From NCBI GenBank assembly GCA_037976565.1, contig CP137683.1, forward strand, positions 1,894,637-1,958,636: a stretch of DNA of 64,000 bases, in the 5' to 3' direction. The notes below the pieces were generated by a model, which worked only from the letters and a program-made list of their open reading frames with translations, did no database searches and was not told where the DNA came from. This DNA is from Mesocentrotus franciscanus (taxonomy: Eukaryota; Echinodermata; Echinoidea; Camarodonta; Strongylocentrotidae). Position numbers and translations under genes: made by a program. This document shows positions 56,001-62,459 of this stretch, piece after piece. How positions within the stretch are numbered: position 1 is the first letter of the stretch; each line of letters opens with the position of its first letter.

Positions 56001-57289
56001 CCTCTCATGGACTGGCTTGAAAAAACTAATGAAGAGAATGGAGATGTGATTGGATGGGAATCGCAAACAAGTACGCTAATACTTTATGCACTTTGACTGT
56101 TTGTTTGTTCGTGTGCGTGTGCGTGTGTACATGTTTGTGTGTGTGCGTGTGTTTATATGTGTGTGTGTGTGTGTGCGCGCGCTCTCTATAAACTTTAATT
56201 CACCGATTGGGTTCATCTCCAAAACATGTGATATGAAAATTTGGTCTGTGGTAAACTGATAAAGGATATTAAGAAAGTGTTTTTGCTCTATTAGACTTTG
56301 GTATAAGTTCTTTTTTTCTTCTGAAGGATATGAAAATAAGTAAAATGATGGCAGTCTGTATTTCATGTATTAATTATATTTTTTTATGTTGTTGTTTAGG
56401 CCTGTATTTGTTTCATTCGCCATATATTTTCTATTCTACTTTTATTAACAGTGACCACTCAAGAGTCTACAACAGCAGGAGGTATATATATGTATATATT
56501 ACATTTTTCAGATGATTTATTACAAGACATTTCTATATATTTCGATGATGATTATCACATCATCATGGACCAGGCTATCCTCTCTACTCCTCCGCTCATT
56601 TTTGTCTCTCTCTTTCTCGATCTCCATTATTCTTTCTTCCTTTCAGGGATTTCAAACAGAAACTAGTCAATGCCAGGTTTAATTCTTCATTCATATTATA
56701 AATGTAACGTCTTTGGAAAAATCGTTAAAAATATGAAACTGAGCAGTAGTCCAAAACGGTCGTACATTGCACTCGAGCCATCAATGAATCAAGGAAAGAA
56801 AAAAGAAAGAAGGAAATAATTAAAAGAATGAGTGAAACACGTTTAGTTAATAGGCCAATGGGTGTACAATATTATGCCATGTGGCTCATTTAATCCTCAT
56901 AGTTTTCCTGCACGCTGTCATGACAAACTTTACTTTCTAACATTTAGACAATTTTACGACTATTGTCAATTTTGTTCCAAGTTTATACAACAGTCACGTG
57001 ACAGTGACGAGACAAACATGAAACTGGCAATAGACCAAACAAAAGTGAGCGAAAAAGATTTAGATTACTCCAAATTGCCAATATTTTGTCAGTCACTTCT
57101 CCGTCAGTTTGGAGGTGATTTGGGGGTATGACTGGGGTTTAAAGTAATACTACCTACATGTATATATGCTTTACTAATTATTCTTATGTTTCCCTTGTGT
57201 TTCTATTTTGTTCAGGTCCCTCTGCGCTAGGGTGTGCCAGTATGTGGATGCTTTGCCTCTTCACCGTCATTTCCAGCATCATATATTAA
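43525..57289 (+). CDS. ACE: Angiotensin-converting enzyme-like peptidase (M2 family), 14 exons, one frameshift
   Basis: Fourteen GT-AG exons give 1979 nt, one base short of 660 codons. The layout is a signal peptide, one M2 catalytic domain, a short Thr/Ser-rich stalk and a hydrophobic tail. Family hallmarks in order are [31 protein letters not shown], the zinc motif [15 protein letters not shown] with the third zinc ligand, LEQWRWDVF, and PWPEAM. M2 enzymes are zinc dipeptidyl carboxypeptidases acting outside the cell. Vertebrate somatic ACE has two such domains; one domain, as here, is usual in invertebrates and testis ACE. The frame breaks in exon 8 by one missing base, and all other phases close. 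Several substrate-site residues differ from human testis ACE (see findings). A second copy of exon 1 lies at 61989. Confidence 0.92.
45019..45180 (+). CDS. ACE: ACE-like exon 2 (54 codons)
   Basis: Acceptor tatgacag, donor GAG before gtgagt, phase 0 to 0. It reads [20 protein letters not shown] and on to DNDTVQE. It continues the N-terminal helical lid of the M2 domain. Confidence 0.88.
46295..46400. repeat. CT-rich microsatellite
   Basis: TCTCTCTC and CCCTCTCC tracts in ACE intron 2. Confidence 0.85.
46802..47076 (+). mobile_element. tRNA-derived SINE (family 2), Ser-like head
   Basis: Head GGGCGTATTCGAGTGGTTTA with B box GGTTCGATCCCC and anticodon-position TGA. The body shares CCTTTGGCAAGGCATTAATC with family 1, and the element ends in an ATT microsatellite after GGCGCTATACAAATGCC. 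It lies in ACE intron 2. Confidence 0.8.
47476..47569 (+). CDS. ACE: ACE-like exon 3
   Basis: Acceptor ctggatag, donor CCGG before gtaagt. The exon is 94 nt, phase 0 in and one base out. It includes [20 protein letters not shown] and CLYLEP, matching the ACE segment that carries the first conserved disulfide. An 11-bp minisatellite begins about 90 bp after its donor. Confidence 0.92.
47662..48070 (+). repeat. 11-bp minisatellite in ACE intron 3
   Basis: Unit near ACCGACTCCAC with variants (TCAGACTCCAT, ACCGATTCCAA, ACCGACCCCAC) repeated about 37 times. Without stops it leaves frames open on both strands, which explains several long ORFs here. It begins about 90 bp after the exon 3 donor. Confidence 0.93.
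48899..49051. mobile_element. Short MITE with GTTTCACAAA terminal repeats
   Basis: GGGGGCGTTTCACAAAGCCT and TTTTGTGAAACGCCCCCCCC bound 150 bp with inverted inner ATGACAAATGACAA and CATTTGTCACGGATGACAAG. Lies in ACE intron 3. Confidence 0.8.
49545..49688 (+). CDS. ACE: ACE-like exon 4
   Basis: Acceptor tttctttcag, donor AACG before gttagc. The exon is 144 nt, two bases in and one out. It includes [20 protein letters not shown] and [15 protein letters not shown], matching the WAWEGWRD and YVELINQAARLNG motifs of ACE. Confidence 0.94.
50185..50373 (+). CDS. ACE: ACE-like exon 5
   Basis: Acceptor aattacag, donor CTAG before gtgagt, 189 nt. It includes [33 protein letters not shown] and GHLPANVL. 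These match the GDSWRS, LHAYVRR and IPAHLLG landmarks of M2 peptidases. Confidence 0.95.
   Translation, partial: GMMILVTPGGLVTVITWKRRCTNSTMLFFLSTSSSMPTSDASLTGSTDQNMFPSPAICLLMF
50410..50560. repeat. GAT/GAC-rich repeat
   Basis: GATGATGATGAT tracts just after ACE exon 5, giving a spurious Asp-rich frame. Confidence 0.85.
50590..50700 (+). repeat. Dispersed element fragment related to the 29-bp minisatellite edge
   Basis: CAATGACGTATAACGTAATC then CGAACGTGATATCTGTGGGA and CTGAGTTGATTTGTCGAAAT parallels 39400-39500 and 62335-62445. Only one 29-bp-like unit is present. Confidence 0.65.
50817..50914 (+). CDS. ACE: ACE-like exon 6
   Basis: Acceptor ctatacag, donor CAG before gtgagt, 98 nt, two bases in and phase 0 out. 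It reads [20 protein letters not shown] and on, matching the NMWAQ-W-NIY-VVPFP block of ACE. Confidence 0.94.
51818..51862. repeat. AT microsatellite
   Basis: Two TATATATA runs separated by GGG in ACE intron 6. Confidence 0.85.
51934..52106 (+). CDS. ACE: ACE-like exon 7
   Basis: Acceptor tttttccag, donor TTTAG before gttagt, 173 nt, leaving two bases. It includes [33 protein letters not shown] and [14 protein letters not shown]. The CHASAWDF motif holds the counterparts of testis ACE H353, A354 and S355, which contact substrate. Confidence 0.95.
52419..52445 (+). pseudogene. Short copy of the acceptor and start of ACE exon 8
   Basis: TGTTGCTACAGGATGAAGAT then GTGCAC resembles CTGTTGCAGGATAAAGATGT then GCAC at the start of exon 8, 136 bp downstream. 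The match fades afterwards. The acceptor AG is intact, so it could be a cryptic site. Confidence 0.5.
52566..52791 (+). CDS. ACE: ACE-like exon 8: zinc site, with 1-base deletion
   Basis: Acceptor ctgttgcag, donor GAAG before gtgagt. The exon starts [13 protein letters not shown], followed by the zinc motif HHELGH at 52612-52629 and [14 protein letters not shown]. At the GGG run 52673-52675 the frame shifts; read on directly, it meets TAG at about 52705. In the frame one base back the family sequence resumes as [20 protein letters not shown], with the third zinc ligand in HEAIGE, and joins exon 9 in phase. The exon is 226 nt where phases demand 227. This is either a sequencing error in a G run or a real inactivating mutation. 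Confidence 0.92.
52880..53060. repeat. CTA trinucleotide repeat
   Basis: Long CTACTACTA with CTG interruptions, between the real end of ACE exon 8 and its second copy. Confidence 0.92.
53077..53190 (+). pseudogene. Copy 2 of the ACE exon 8 end with intact donor
   Basis: AGGATGACCCAGTAGATGGT and GAGTATAACTAAACTCGATG repeat the last codons and donor of exon 8 (52774 on). The reading DDPVD and the gtgagt donor are intact. The similarity extends about 100 bp into the intron up to the CTA repeat. Confidence 0.8.
53233..53345 (+). pseudogene. Copy 3 of the ACE exon 8 end with lost donor
   Basis: Nearly identical to copy 2 over about 110 bp, but the donor GT has become GC (gatggcgagtat). Confidence 0.8.
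53494..53644 (+). CDS. ACE: ACE-like exon 9
   Basis: Acceptor ttctgtag, donor CTCAA before gtgtgt, 151 nt, two bases in and two out. It includes [36 protein letters not shown] and ARWWQL, matching the DINFLMKMAL and DQWRWRVF blocks of ACE. Confidence 0.94.
54160..54258 (+). CDS. ACE: ACE-like exon 10: divergent substrate-site segment
   Basis: Acceptor tgatgatag, donor ATTGG before gtaagt, 99 nt. It reads [20 protein letters not shown] then [13 protein letters not shown]. Aligned without gaps to testis ACE AKFHIPSSVPYIR, His513 is kept but Lys511 is Met, Tyr520 is Phe and Arg522 is Gly. The remaining residues support correct exon placement. Confidence 0.9.
54989..55111 (+). CDS. ACE: ACE-like exon 11
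   Basis: Acceptor ttctctcag, donor TTGGC before gtaagc, 123 nt. It reads [20 protein letters not shown] then [19 protein letters not shown] and HTGPLHKCD are near-invariant in ACE; the two Cys match the last conserved disulfide. The first Tyr corresponds to Tyr523 of testis ACE. Confidence 0.95.
55898..56070 (+). CDS. ACE: ACE-like exon 12: end of catalytic domain
   Basis: Acceptor gaaaacag, donor ACAA before gtacgc, 173 nt, one base in and one out. It reads [20 protein letters not shown], then [14 protein letters not shown] and VIGWES. These match the PWPEAM, YFKPLLDWL and LGW motifs that close the M2 domain. Confidence 0.95.
56100..56185. repeat. GT microsatellite
   Basis: GTGTGTGCGTGTG tract 30 bp after the donor of ACE exon 12. 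Confidence 0.85.
56452..56481 (+). CDS. ACE: ACE-like exon 13: Thr/Ser stalk (30 nt)
   Basis: Acceptor ttattaacag and donor GGAG before gtatat bound 30 nt encoding [10 protein letters not shown] in the phase set by exon 12. It is a short Thr/Ser-rich stalk, likely O-glycosylated, between the catalytic domain and the hydrophobic tail. Confidence 0.7.
56647..56676 (+). CDS. Possible alternative microexon in ACE 3' region
   Basis: A pyrimidine tract and tttcag precede 30 nt before gtttaa. In the phase that joins the candidate at 56948 it reads DFKQKLVNA. It does not fit the phase left by ACE exon 12 or 13, so it would need a different partner. Support is limited to signals and phase. Confidence 0.2.
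56948..57131 (+). CDS. Possible coding exon of unknown parentage within the last ACE intron
   Basis: After acceptor acatttag an open frame of about 60 codons reads [20 protein letters not shown] and on to [11 protein letters not shown], ending at TGA 57131. A donor-like GGAG before gtgatt at 57115 would leave the phase accepted by the last ACE exon. Composition (Cys, Tyr, Gln, Phe, Lys) is protein-like and unlike the AT-rich intron. It needs two bases from upstream, which no constitutive ACE exon except exon 11 supplies. It could be an alternative or nested-gene exon. I do not recognise it. Confidence 0.3.
57216..57289 (+). CDS. ACE: ACE-like last exon: hydrophobic C-terminal tail
   Basis: Acceptor ttttgttcag, then two bases completing Gly and 23 codons to TAA. 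The tail [20 protein letters not shown] then IIY is hydrophobic to the last residue, with no basic cytoplasmic segment. Preceded by a small-residue stretch (TTAGG), this resembles a GPI-anchor signal rather than the membrane-plus-cytoplasmic tail of vertebrate ACE. ATTAAA overlaps the stop and AATAAA lies at 57659. Confidence 0.75.
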
Positions 57290-57658
57290 AGCAATCATCT
57301 CCAATCAGGAGAAAAACAGGTCGCCATACAAGACTTAGGCAGGAAATCTAATGAAAACAATGAACTGAGGCCCGGTCCAATTTGACCGATAATTATAATT
57401 ATAACCATAATTATTATTCCTTTTCATATTGGTTTCGCTGATTTGCGGAGGTATCATAGTGGAAAAACAATTATGAGTAATAATAATGATATAAATGTGA
57501 TATAAAAATCCAAGCGTCAAATATCTTAGTAGTGTGACGTATTCATGTAGTCATATATCTTTCTATTTAACCAGACATCTTATAACAGAATTTAGGCCTT
57601 TGATTTCTTTCGAACTTTCTTTTAATATATTAGTACATTCAAATCACATTCACACGTC

Positions 57659-57664
57659 AATAAA
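57659..57664 (+). terminator. Polyadenylation signal AATAAA for ACE-like gene
   Basis: An AATAAA on the coding strand 370 nt after the ACE-like stop codon. It is the clearest signal before the CA repeat at 57783. Confidence 0.35.
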
Positions 57665-57782
57665 TACCTTTAAAGCATCATGTAAAGATACCTTGACATT
57701 AGTGCCTTTATTTATTTGCTGCCTAAGACACAGCTCTAGTATCAAATGAGATGTCTTGCATATGCCTTTTTCAGAAGTAAAG

Positions 57783-57835
57783 TCACACACACACACACAC
57801 ACACACATAAGGAACACACACCCACACTCACATAG
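57783..57835. repeat. CA microsatellite
   Basis: CACACACA run in the ACE 3' flank. Confidence 0.85.
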
Positions 57836-58019
57836 CACATTTAGATGCAGACTGACCGAGTCCTTTGGGAGAAACAATTCTTTGTGATGTTAATGCACCA
57901 AACTTTTATTATGGCATTATGATAACATTTAAATTCCATTTTCATATTAAATGGGAAATTTGCGATTTTAAAGAAATATTCATTACGTAATGACTTGGCT
58001 GCGTGTATTTTTCATTTAT

Positions 58020-58050
58020 CTGAGTGTGCGAGTGCGCGGAGTTGTTTCTT

Positions 58051-58081
<31 letters not shown>

Positions 58082-58095
58082 ATGTGTGACTGACT
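58020..58095. repeat. GT microsatellite
   Basis: GTGTGTGTGTG run within intergenic sequence. Confidence 0.85.
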
Positions 58096-59077
58096 GAGTG
58101 TGACTCTCTGTGTGTTTTGATATGTGTGGCATGATTAATTTTGTTAGGGATATAATTTGGATCTGCAAAGACCGAAACTAATACCCAAATCCCATTTGTT
58201 TTATTCAAACATCACATAAGCATTATTTGGCGCAAGTCATGTTTTGCACTCTCTTAAACACTGTCTCCTGTTCATACAAGCGTGAACAAATACCACACAA
58301 AAATGGTACTAAATGATTTGGGATAAAACTCTCTTTCATAAGATGTATAATAATTTACTGTTCATAAATGATTTTTAAAATAGTAAGCAAGTTTCTAGGT
58401 GTAAACTTTTTTTTGACTCACACTGGTATATGTGAACAAATGGACGGTTTAGAACTTCAGAAAACAATTCTTAAATATTCTGAAAGTCGTCAGAAAAGCT
58501 ATAATTAAGGTTTAAAGAGAATTCACCGTACCAGACCTTTGAATTACACCACAAACATTCTGTTGATTCTTAACATTCTTATTTCATGTTGCTCACGAGG
58601 CGTTATTAAACGATAAAAGAAAGTCTATGATGGCAATGTTACTGCGATATCAATTTTAGAAAAATTCAACGCGATATTTGCTCTATTCATTTTTGCGTTC
58701 AAGTTTTGCACGATGTTGCTTTTACATGCGCGTAAAAGACCGGTTTAACCGCTGACGCAATTCTACGACATTAAATGACGCATGTATGCAAATTATTGAA
58801 ACAATATAGTTGAATGTGAGCTTTGGAAAGTGAAATGAAAAGTTAGTCTGTTCGATGTTTATCGTGCAAATAATTGATCTTTTCAAATGTTATAGCACAA
58901 ATTTGACACAGAATAGATATAAAGCTGCATATAAAATGGAAAATTTAAAAGATAACAGAAAAGCGGGAAAGGCAGACTTTAACATTTGACAGCGTAAACA
59001 AAGAATAGTAGACAAACTGGAAATTCGAGTCAGTGATGGAAAGACATATAGAGTGAGATAAAGCCTTAGGTGTAAGG

Positions 59078-59125
59078 GAGAGAGAGGGAGAGAGAGAGGG
59101 GGAGAGAGATAGATAGAGAGAGGGG
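59078..59125. repeat. GA-rich microsatellite
   Basis: GAGAGAGGGAGAGAG and GATAGATAGAGAG tract. Confidence 0.85.
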
Positions 59126-59641
59126 TGCTATTGGAATGTATCCATCCACCGTGTTCAGAACTCCAGTGTATCTACAAACCTATACAAACTCCGTGTAATT
59201 TTTTTTTCTTAACATGACATTTGAAGGTATATTTAAGAAACACAATCAGTAAAACAAAACGAAACAAATCAAAAAGCGATGAAAAAAGATTATAAATCAT
59301 TCGTTAACATATTGAACAAGAATCTCGTGTCCTCATAGATTCGAATGTCCGTTTCCATGGAGAATAGCATCATTCACAATTATATCGCATTTTAGTGTCA
59401 CTGTGAGTCAGAAAAGTTAAACAACACTAACAGTAATAATACGTAGATACCTACTGGAAGACTGCCATTGAATTGAATTGGTCTAACGAAGATGAATTTT
59501 TACATATTTCTATGATTTCAAAATCATTACTTATCAGACTTCTTTCTCCGTCATCACGCATCGTTGTCAACGACCTCAGTATTTCCGTGTCCGCCTTTAA
59601 GACGTCCTCCTGAACTGGTAACCAAAATAAGGCTCCCTGCG

Positions 59642-59841
59642 TTAAAAAAATCCATTAGGACCGACATCGGACCCGACGTCGAATACAGAAGAGACGTCGA
59701 TGAAGGCTGGAAATGGGATGAAGCTAGGTCGACGTTGATTCGCAAGATGAGCAGCGTCTCGAATAAGACGTCCCGGCGACATGTGGGAAGGTTTGGACAA
59801 CCATGGTAACTGACGGGCGAACTCCGAGGTCTTGTTCTCTC
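59642..59841 (-). CDS. Terminal exon of an unrecognised - strand gene
   Basis: On the - strand, acceptor gattctttag is followed by two bases completing Gly and 65 codons to TAA. It reads ENKTSEFARQLPWLSKPSHM, then PGRLIRDAAHLANQRRPSFI, ending DVGPNGFF. It joins in phase to the exon at 60336-60454. The region is CpG- and GC-richer than its flanks, as expected of coding sequence. It contains a possible NKT glycosylation sequon directly after a hydrophobic helix in the upstream exon. The family is not recognised; it could be the C terminus of a membrane protein. Confidence 0.65.
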
Positions 59842-60335
59842 CTAAAGAATCGAAAAATTTAAAAGTATAATAATTCAGTGCTACGGTTCTTGATCTTCTC
59901 AAGTAGGTCGGGGAGGGGAGGGGGGGAAAAATTCTGAGAAATCTGTGACAAAGATTGTCTTCACATTTTTTTTTTTTTGGGGGGGGGGGCGTGAGGGGCA
60001 GGGCACATGCATCCTCCCGGTGCCCCCATCCCATGGATCGGCCAATGTTCGGAGTTTCATTAATTAAAGTGAACTAATATAAGATATGTTTACTTGGATC
60101 GACCTCAATCGTCTCTAGCTGTCCGAAAGATCTGACTCAAGATCGGATCGGTGTCGCTATAGACCAGACCAGCTACCGATTAAAGCAAATCGCATCCATA
60201 TATCATAGTACATATACACACTAGCTACATATTCTCTATGCATAACATAGATAGAAGCACTGTGTATGGTCAATGACACTGCTGACCTGTGGTCCTACAA
60301 AATCGGAAGGAAGGATGAAGAAAGGAAGCTTTTAC
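59842..60335 (-). other. Intron of the - strand gene
   Basis: Contains a poly-T/poly-G stretch at 59967-59990 and otherwise no repeat or exon that I recognise. Confidence 0.6.
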
Positions 60336-60454
60336 CAGATTTGTGAACGAGAAGACTCACGCCCCCAACGGTCAAGGATGCTAGCAGACGGCCCATTGTC
60401 ATTCCTACTTCCTTTAGATAGTATGCAGTATGGACCATGCTGATGAACTCAAAC
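60336..60454 (-). CDS. Penultimate exon of an unrecognised - strand gene
   Basis: On the - strand, acceptor tttttctag and donor TCTG before gtaaaa bound 119 nt (1+117+1). It reads FEFISMVHTAYYLKEVGMTM then GRLLASLTVGGVSLLVHKS. The second half is a plausible single transmembrane helix. Phase matches the terminal exon at 59642-59841 exactly. No upstream exon was found: the sequence to the right is the duplicated ACE promoter, so the rest of this gene is interrupted, nested around the ACE copy, or lost. Confidence 0.65.
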
Positions 60455-60538
60455 CTAGAAAAATCCTTTCAACAACAACAAAAAAATAAATTGAAATCAG
60501 GTTTTATTCATCAATATAATATATGTAAGATAGAAATA

Positions 60539-60585
60539 GAATGCAGTATGTACAATACATTTAAACCTACGAGAATTCTGTCAAT
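60539..60585 (-). pseudogene. Decayed copy 1 of the - strand exon 60336-60454 start
   Basis: On the + strand ATAGAATGCAGTATGTAC then TTTAAACCTACGAGAATTC parallels the exon's 5' edge (ATAGTATGCAGTATGGAC, then CTCAAACCTAGAAAAATCC), with a gap. Confidence 0.45.
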
Positions 60586-60644
60586 AAATTTTGATATAAT
60601 TAACAAAAGGGGCTACATATTTAGTGATTCATAATACTTTTTTA

Positions 60645-60690
60645 CGGACAATATGCAGTATGAAACACTGATGAATTTACATCCGGCTCG
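60645..60690 (-). pseudogene. Decayed copy 2 of the - strand exon 60336-60454 start
   Basis: On the + strand ACAATATGCAGTATG then CTGATGAATTTACATCC again parallels the first 35 bases of the exon read in reverse. Together with 60417 and 60539 this makes a three-fold series spaced about 110-120 bp. Confidence 0.45.
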
Positions 60691-60774
60691 ATACGCACCT
60701 TTTTATTGTCCTACACTTGCCGTCTTCCATTGCAAATACACAATTGGATCAGAAGATTACGAAGAGAGAATGAT

Positions 60775-61085
60775 AGAGAGAGAGGGGGTAAGGGAGAGAG
60801 AAAGAAAGAGAGAGGGAAAGAAAGAGAGAGAGAGAGAGAGAGGGGGAGAAAAAAGAAAGCGAGAGAGAGGCAGACAGATAGAGAAACAGCAGACGGACAG
60901 CGGGAGAGAAAATGAATTACCAGAGATTGGTAATTCATTTTCATGAACAGGAATCAGAGAGAGAAGAGAGGGGAACGGAAGGAAGGGAGAAGGAGAGAGA
61001 GAGAGAGAGGGGGTATAGAGAGAGAGGGAGAGAAAGAGAGAGAGGGGGGTATATATAGAGAGAGAGAGAGAGAGAAAGAGAGAGA
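60775..61085. repeat. GA-rich microsatellite in ACE copy 2 promoter
   Basis: Counterpart of 42676-42960; both contain a similar GAAAATGAATTAC island between GA runs. Confidence 0.9.
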
Positions 61086-61224
61086 AGAACGTGGGTCGGA
61101 ACACAACACACCAGAACATTTTGAGGTCATGAGGCAAAAGGTGCGTAACTATTGCACACGAAAACACAATTGTAGGTCAGCTACCTATAGCTATAGGCGT
61201 TGAAAATAAAAATCAACTTGTCAT

Positions 61225-61849
61225 TTAAAGATAAAGATGACTTCTGGTCACGCGATTCCATTGTGAAAGTAACGGTGTGGAATCGATCAGAAAAAAAGTT
61301 GATCATCTAGTATATTAGTATTGATGTGTACTGGAAGGTTCTGGAATTATCGAAATGATAAGAAATTTATCCCAGTCTTGGTAACAAGTAACAAGCACTG
61401 TACATGGAGGCGCGATAGTTCAGTTGGTAGAGCAGTGGTCTCGTAATCCGGTGACCCGGGTTCGATACCAAGCCGATGCGCTATCTAGTGCCCTTTGGTA
61501 AGGCATTAATCCTCATTACCAGGTCCATCGGAGAGGACCTAAAGCCGTCGGTCCTCTGGTTGCTTACTAACAAGCATTTATGCTTTCTTAGCAGTCAGGT
61601 AAAATAACCACCATCACCACTACTACTACACAGAAAGATGTATATGGGACTACACAAACATATGTAGCATAAAAATTACGTCCACATTTTTAAGCTGTTA
61701 CATGTCACATTTAGAATATGAAGGCATTTGAAGAGCCATGATTTTCAGGGAACATTTTTTCTCTGATGTTCTTTCACACTTGCACAATAACAATGAAAAC
61801 GCTCACAAATTACTTTTCACATCTCCCCAGAACTCAACCTTCTCTTTAA
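61225..61849. mobile_element. TTAA-flanked insertion in the ACE copy 2 promoter
   Basis: Begins TTAAAGATAAAG and ends TTCTCTTTAA. Copy 1 at 43423 reads through with a single TTAA between CTTGTCA and GTCAGT. This gives a natural empty site and defines both edges. A SINE is nested inside at 61405. Confidence 0.85.
61405..61610 (+). mobile_element. tRNA-derived SINE (family 1), nested in a TTAA element
   Basis: Same head and body as the copy at 6136, with A box tagttcagttggtag, B box gggttcgatacc and anticodon-position CGT. It sits inside the TTAA-flanked insertion 61225-61849. Confidence 0.82.
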
Positions 61850-61988
61850 GTCAGTAAGGAGATAAGGCAATGACAATTAATCGACACTCGCCTGATACAT
61901 GTATATATATCTCTTAGGCACGATATTGGACAACAGATCTAAACACACCCGATAGCACTTCACTAATCTAACCACATTTGACACGATC

Positions 61989-62231
61989 ATGGATCCTCGG
62001 AGCCACATTCTGCGTCTTCTCGTGATCGTCGTCGCCGTCGTCATACCTTCATCTGAACAGATCAATGTCGGTGATGATGCTGGAGGTCGAGATCGTCGGG
62101 ATACCCGACTGGTTGAAGCTCGGGACTTTCTGACGGATTATAACTCGACGGCGGAGATGGTGTTCAGTGAGTCTGCTTCAGCCAGTTGGGCTTACGGGAC
62201 CAACCTTACATATTATAATCAAAAGAAAAAG
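61989..62231 (+). CDS. ACE: Second ACE-like exon 1 (81 codons), tandem duplicate
   Basis: Same length, start and donor context as the exon at 43525, with 67 of 81 residues identical by my count. Signal peptide [20 protein letters not shown] is intact and the frame is open to AAG before gtagga. The first 30 bases of the following intron and about 1.3 kb upstream also match the first copy, allowing for insertions. No exon 2 is visible in the remaining 1.77 kb, although intron 1 of the first copy is only 1.25 kb. The rest of the gene lies beyond the window, or this is an isolated exon. Confidence 0.88.
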
Positions 62232-62334
62232 GTAGGATCTCTGAACACGATCGGAATCTACTTTTAAAAAATCAACCTATTAAAGGCAAATTGAATGGCA
62301 TTGTACGTCACCTTGTCAAAAGTGTGAACATTAC

Positions 62335-62445
62335 AAAGACGTACGTACTACGTTATCCGAACACGATTTCTATGAGACATACGCAAGAAGGTATTTAAAT
62401 TGCCCCTGAGTTGATTTTTCGGAAGTAGTTTCGATCGTGTTTTTT
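62335..62445 (+). repeat. Dispersed element fragment related to the 29-bp minisatellite edge
   Basis: ACGTTATCCGAACACGATTT then CTATGAGACATACG and CCCCTGAGTTGATTTTTCGG matches the sequence after the minisatellite at 39410. It lies in intron 1 of ACE copy 2. Confidence 0.65.
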
Positions 62446-62459
62446 ATTCAATAACTAGA

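Larger units (their letters stand above)
57290..59641. other. 3' flank of ACE-like gene, convergent intergenic region
   Basis: AT-rich with CA/GT and GA microsatellites and one polyadenylation signal. No coding sequence recognised before the - strand terminal exon. Confidence 0.7.
60685..61988 (+). promoter_or_regulatory. Presumed promoter and 5' UTR region of ACE-like copy 2
   Basis: Counterpart of 42590-43524 upstream of the second exon 1, with the same GA-rich microsatellite and the same last 60 bases before the start codon. It lacks the inverted-repeat element of copy 1 and instead carries a TTAA-flanked insertion at 61225-61849. Confidence 0.45.

Noticed and set aside
59554..59745. - strand ORF ending VVDNDA
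   Set aside because: It overlaps the - strand terminal exon in another frame. The frame chosen is the one that joins in phase to the exon at 60336-60454.
59564..59809. + strand 81-codon ORF
   Set aside because: Antisense shadow of the - strand terminal exon; no + strand splice context.
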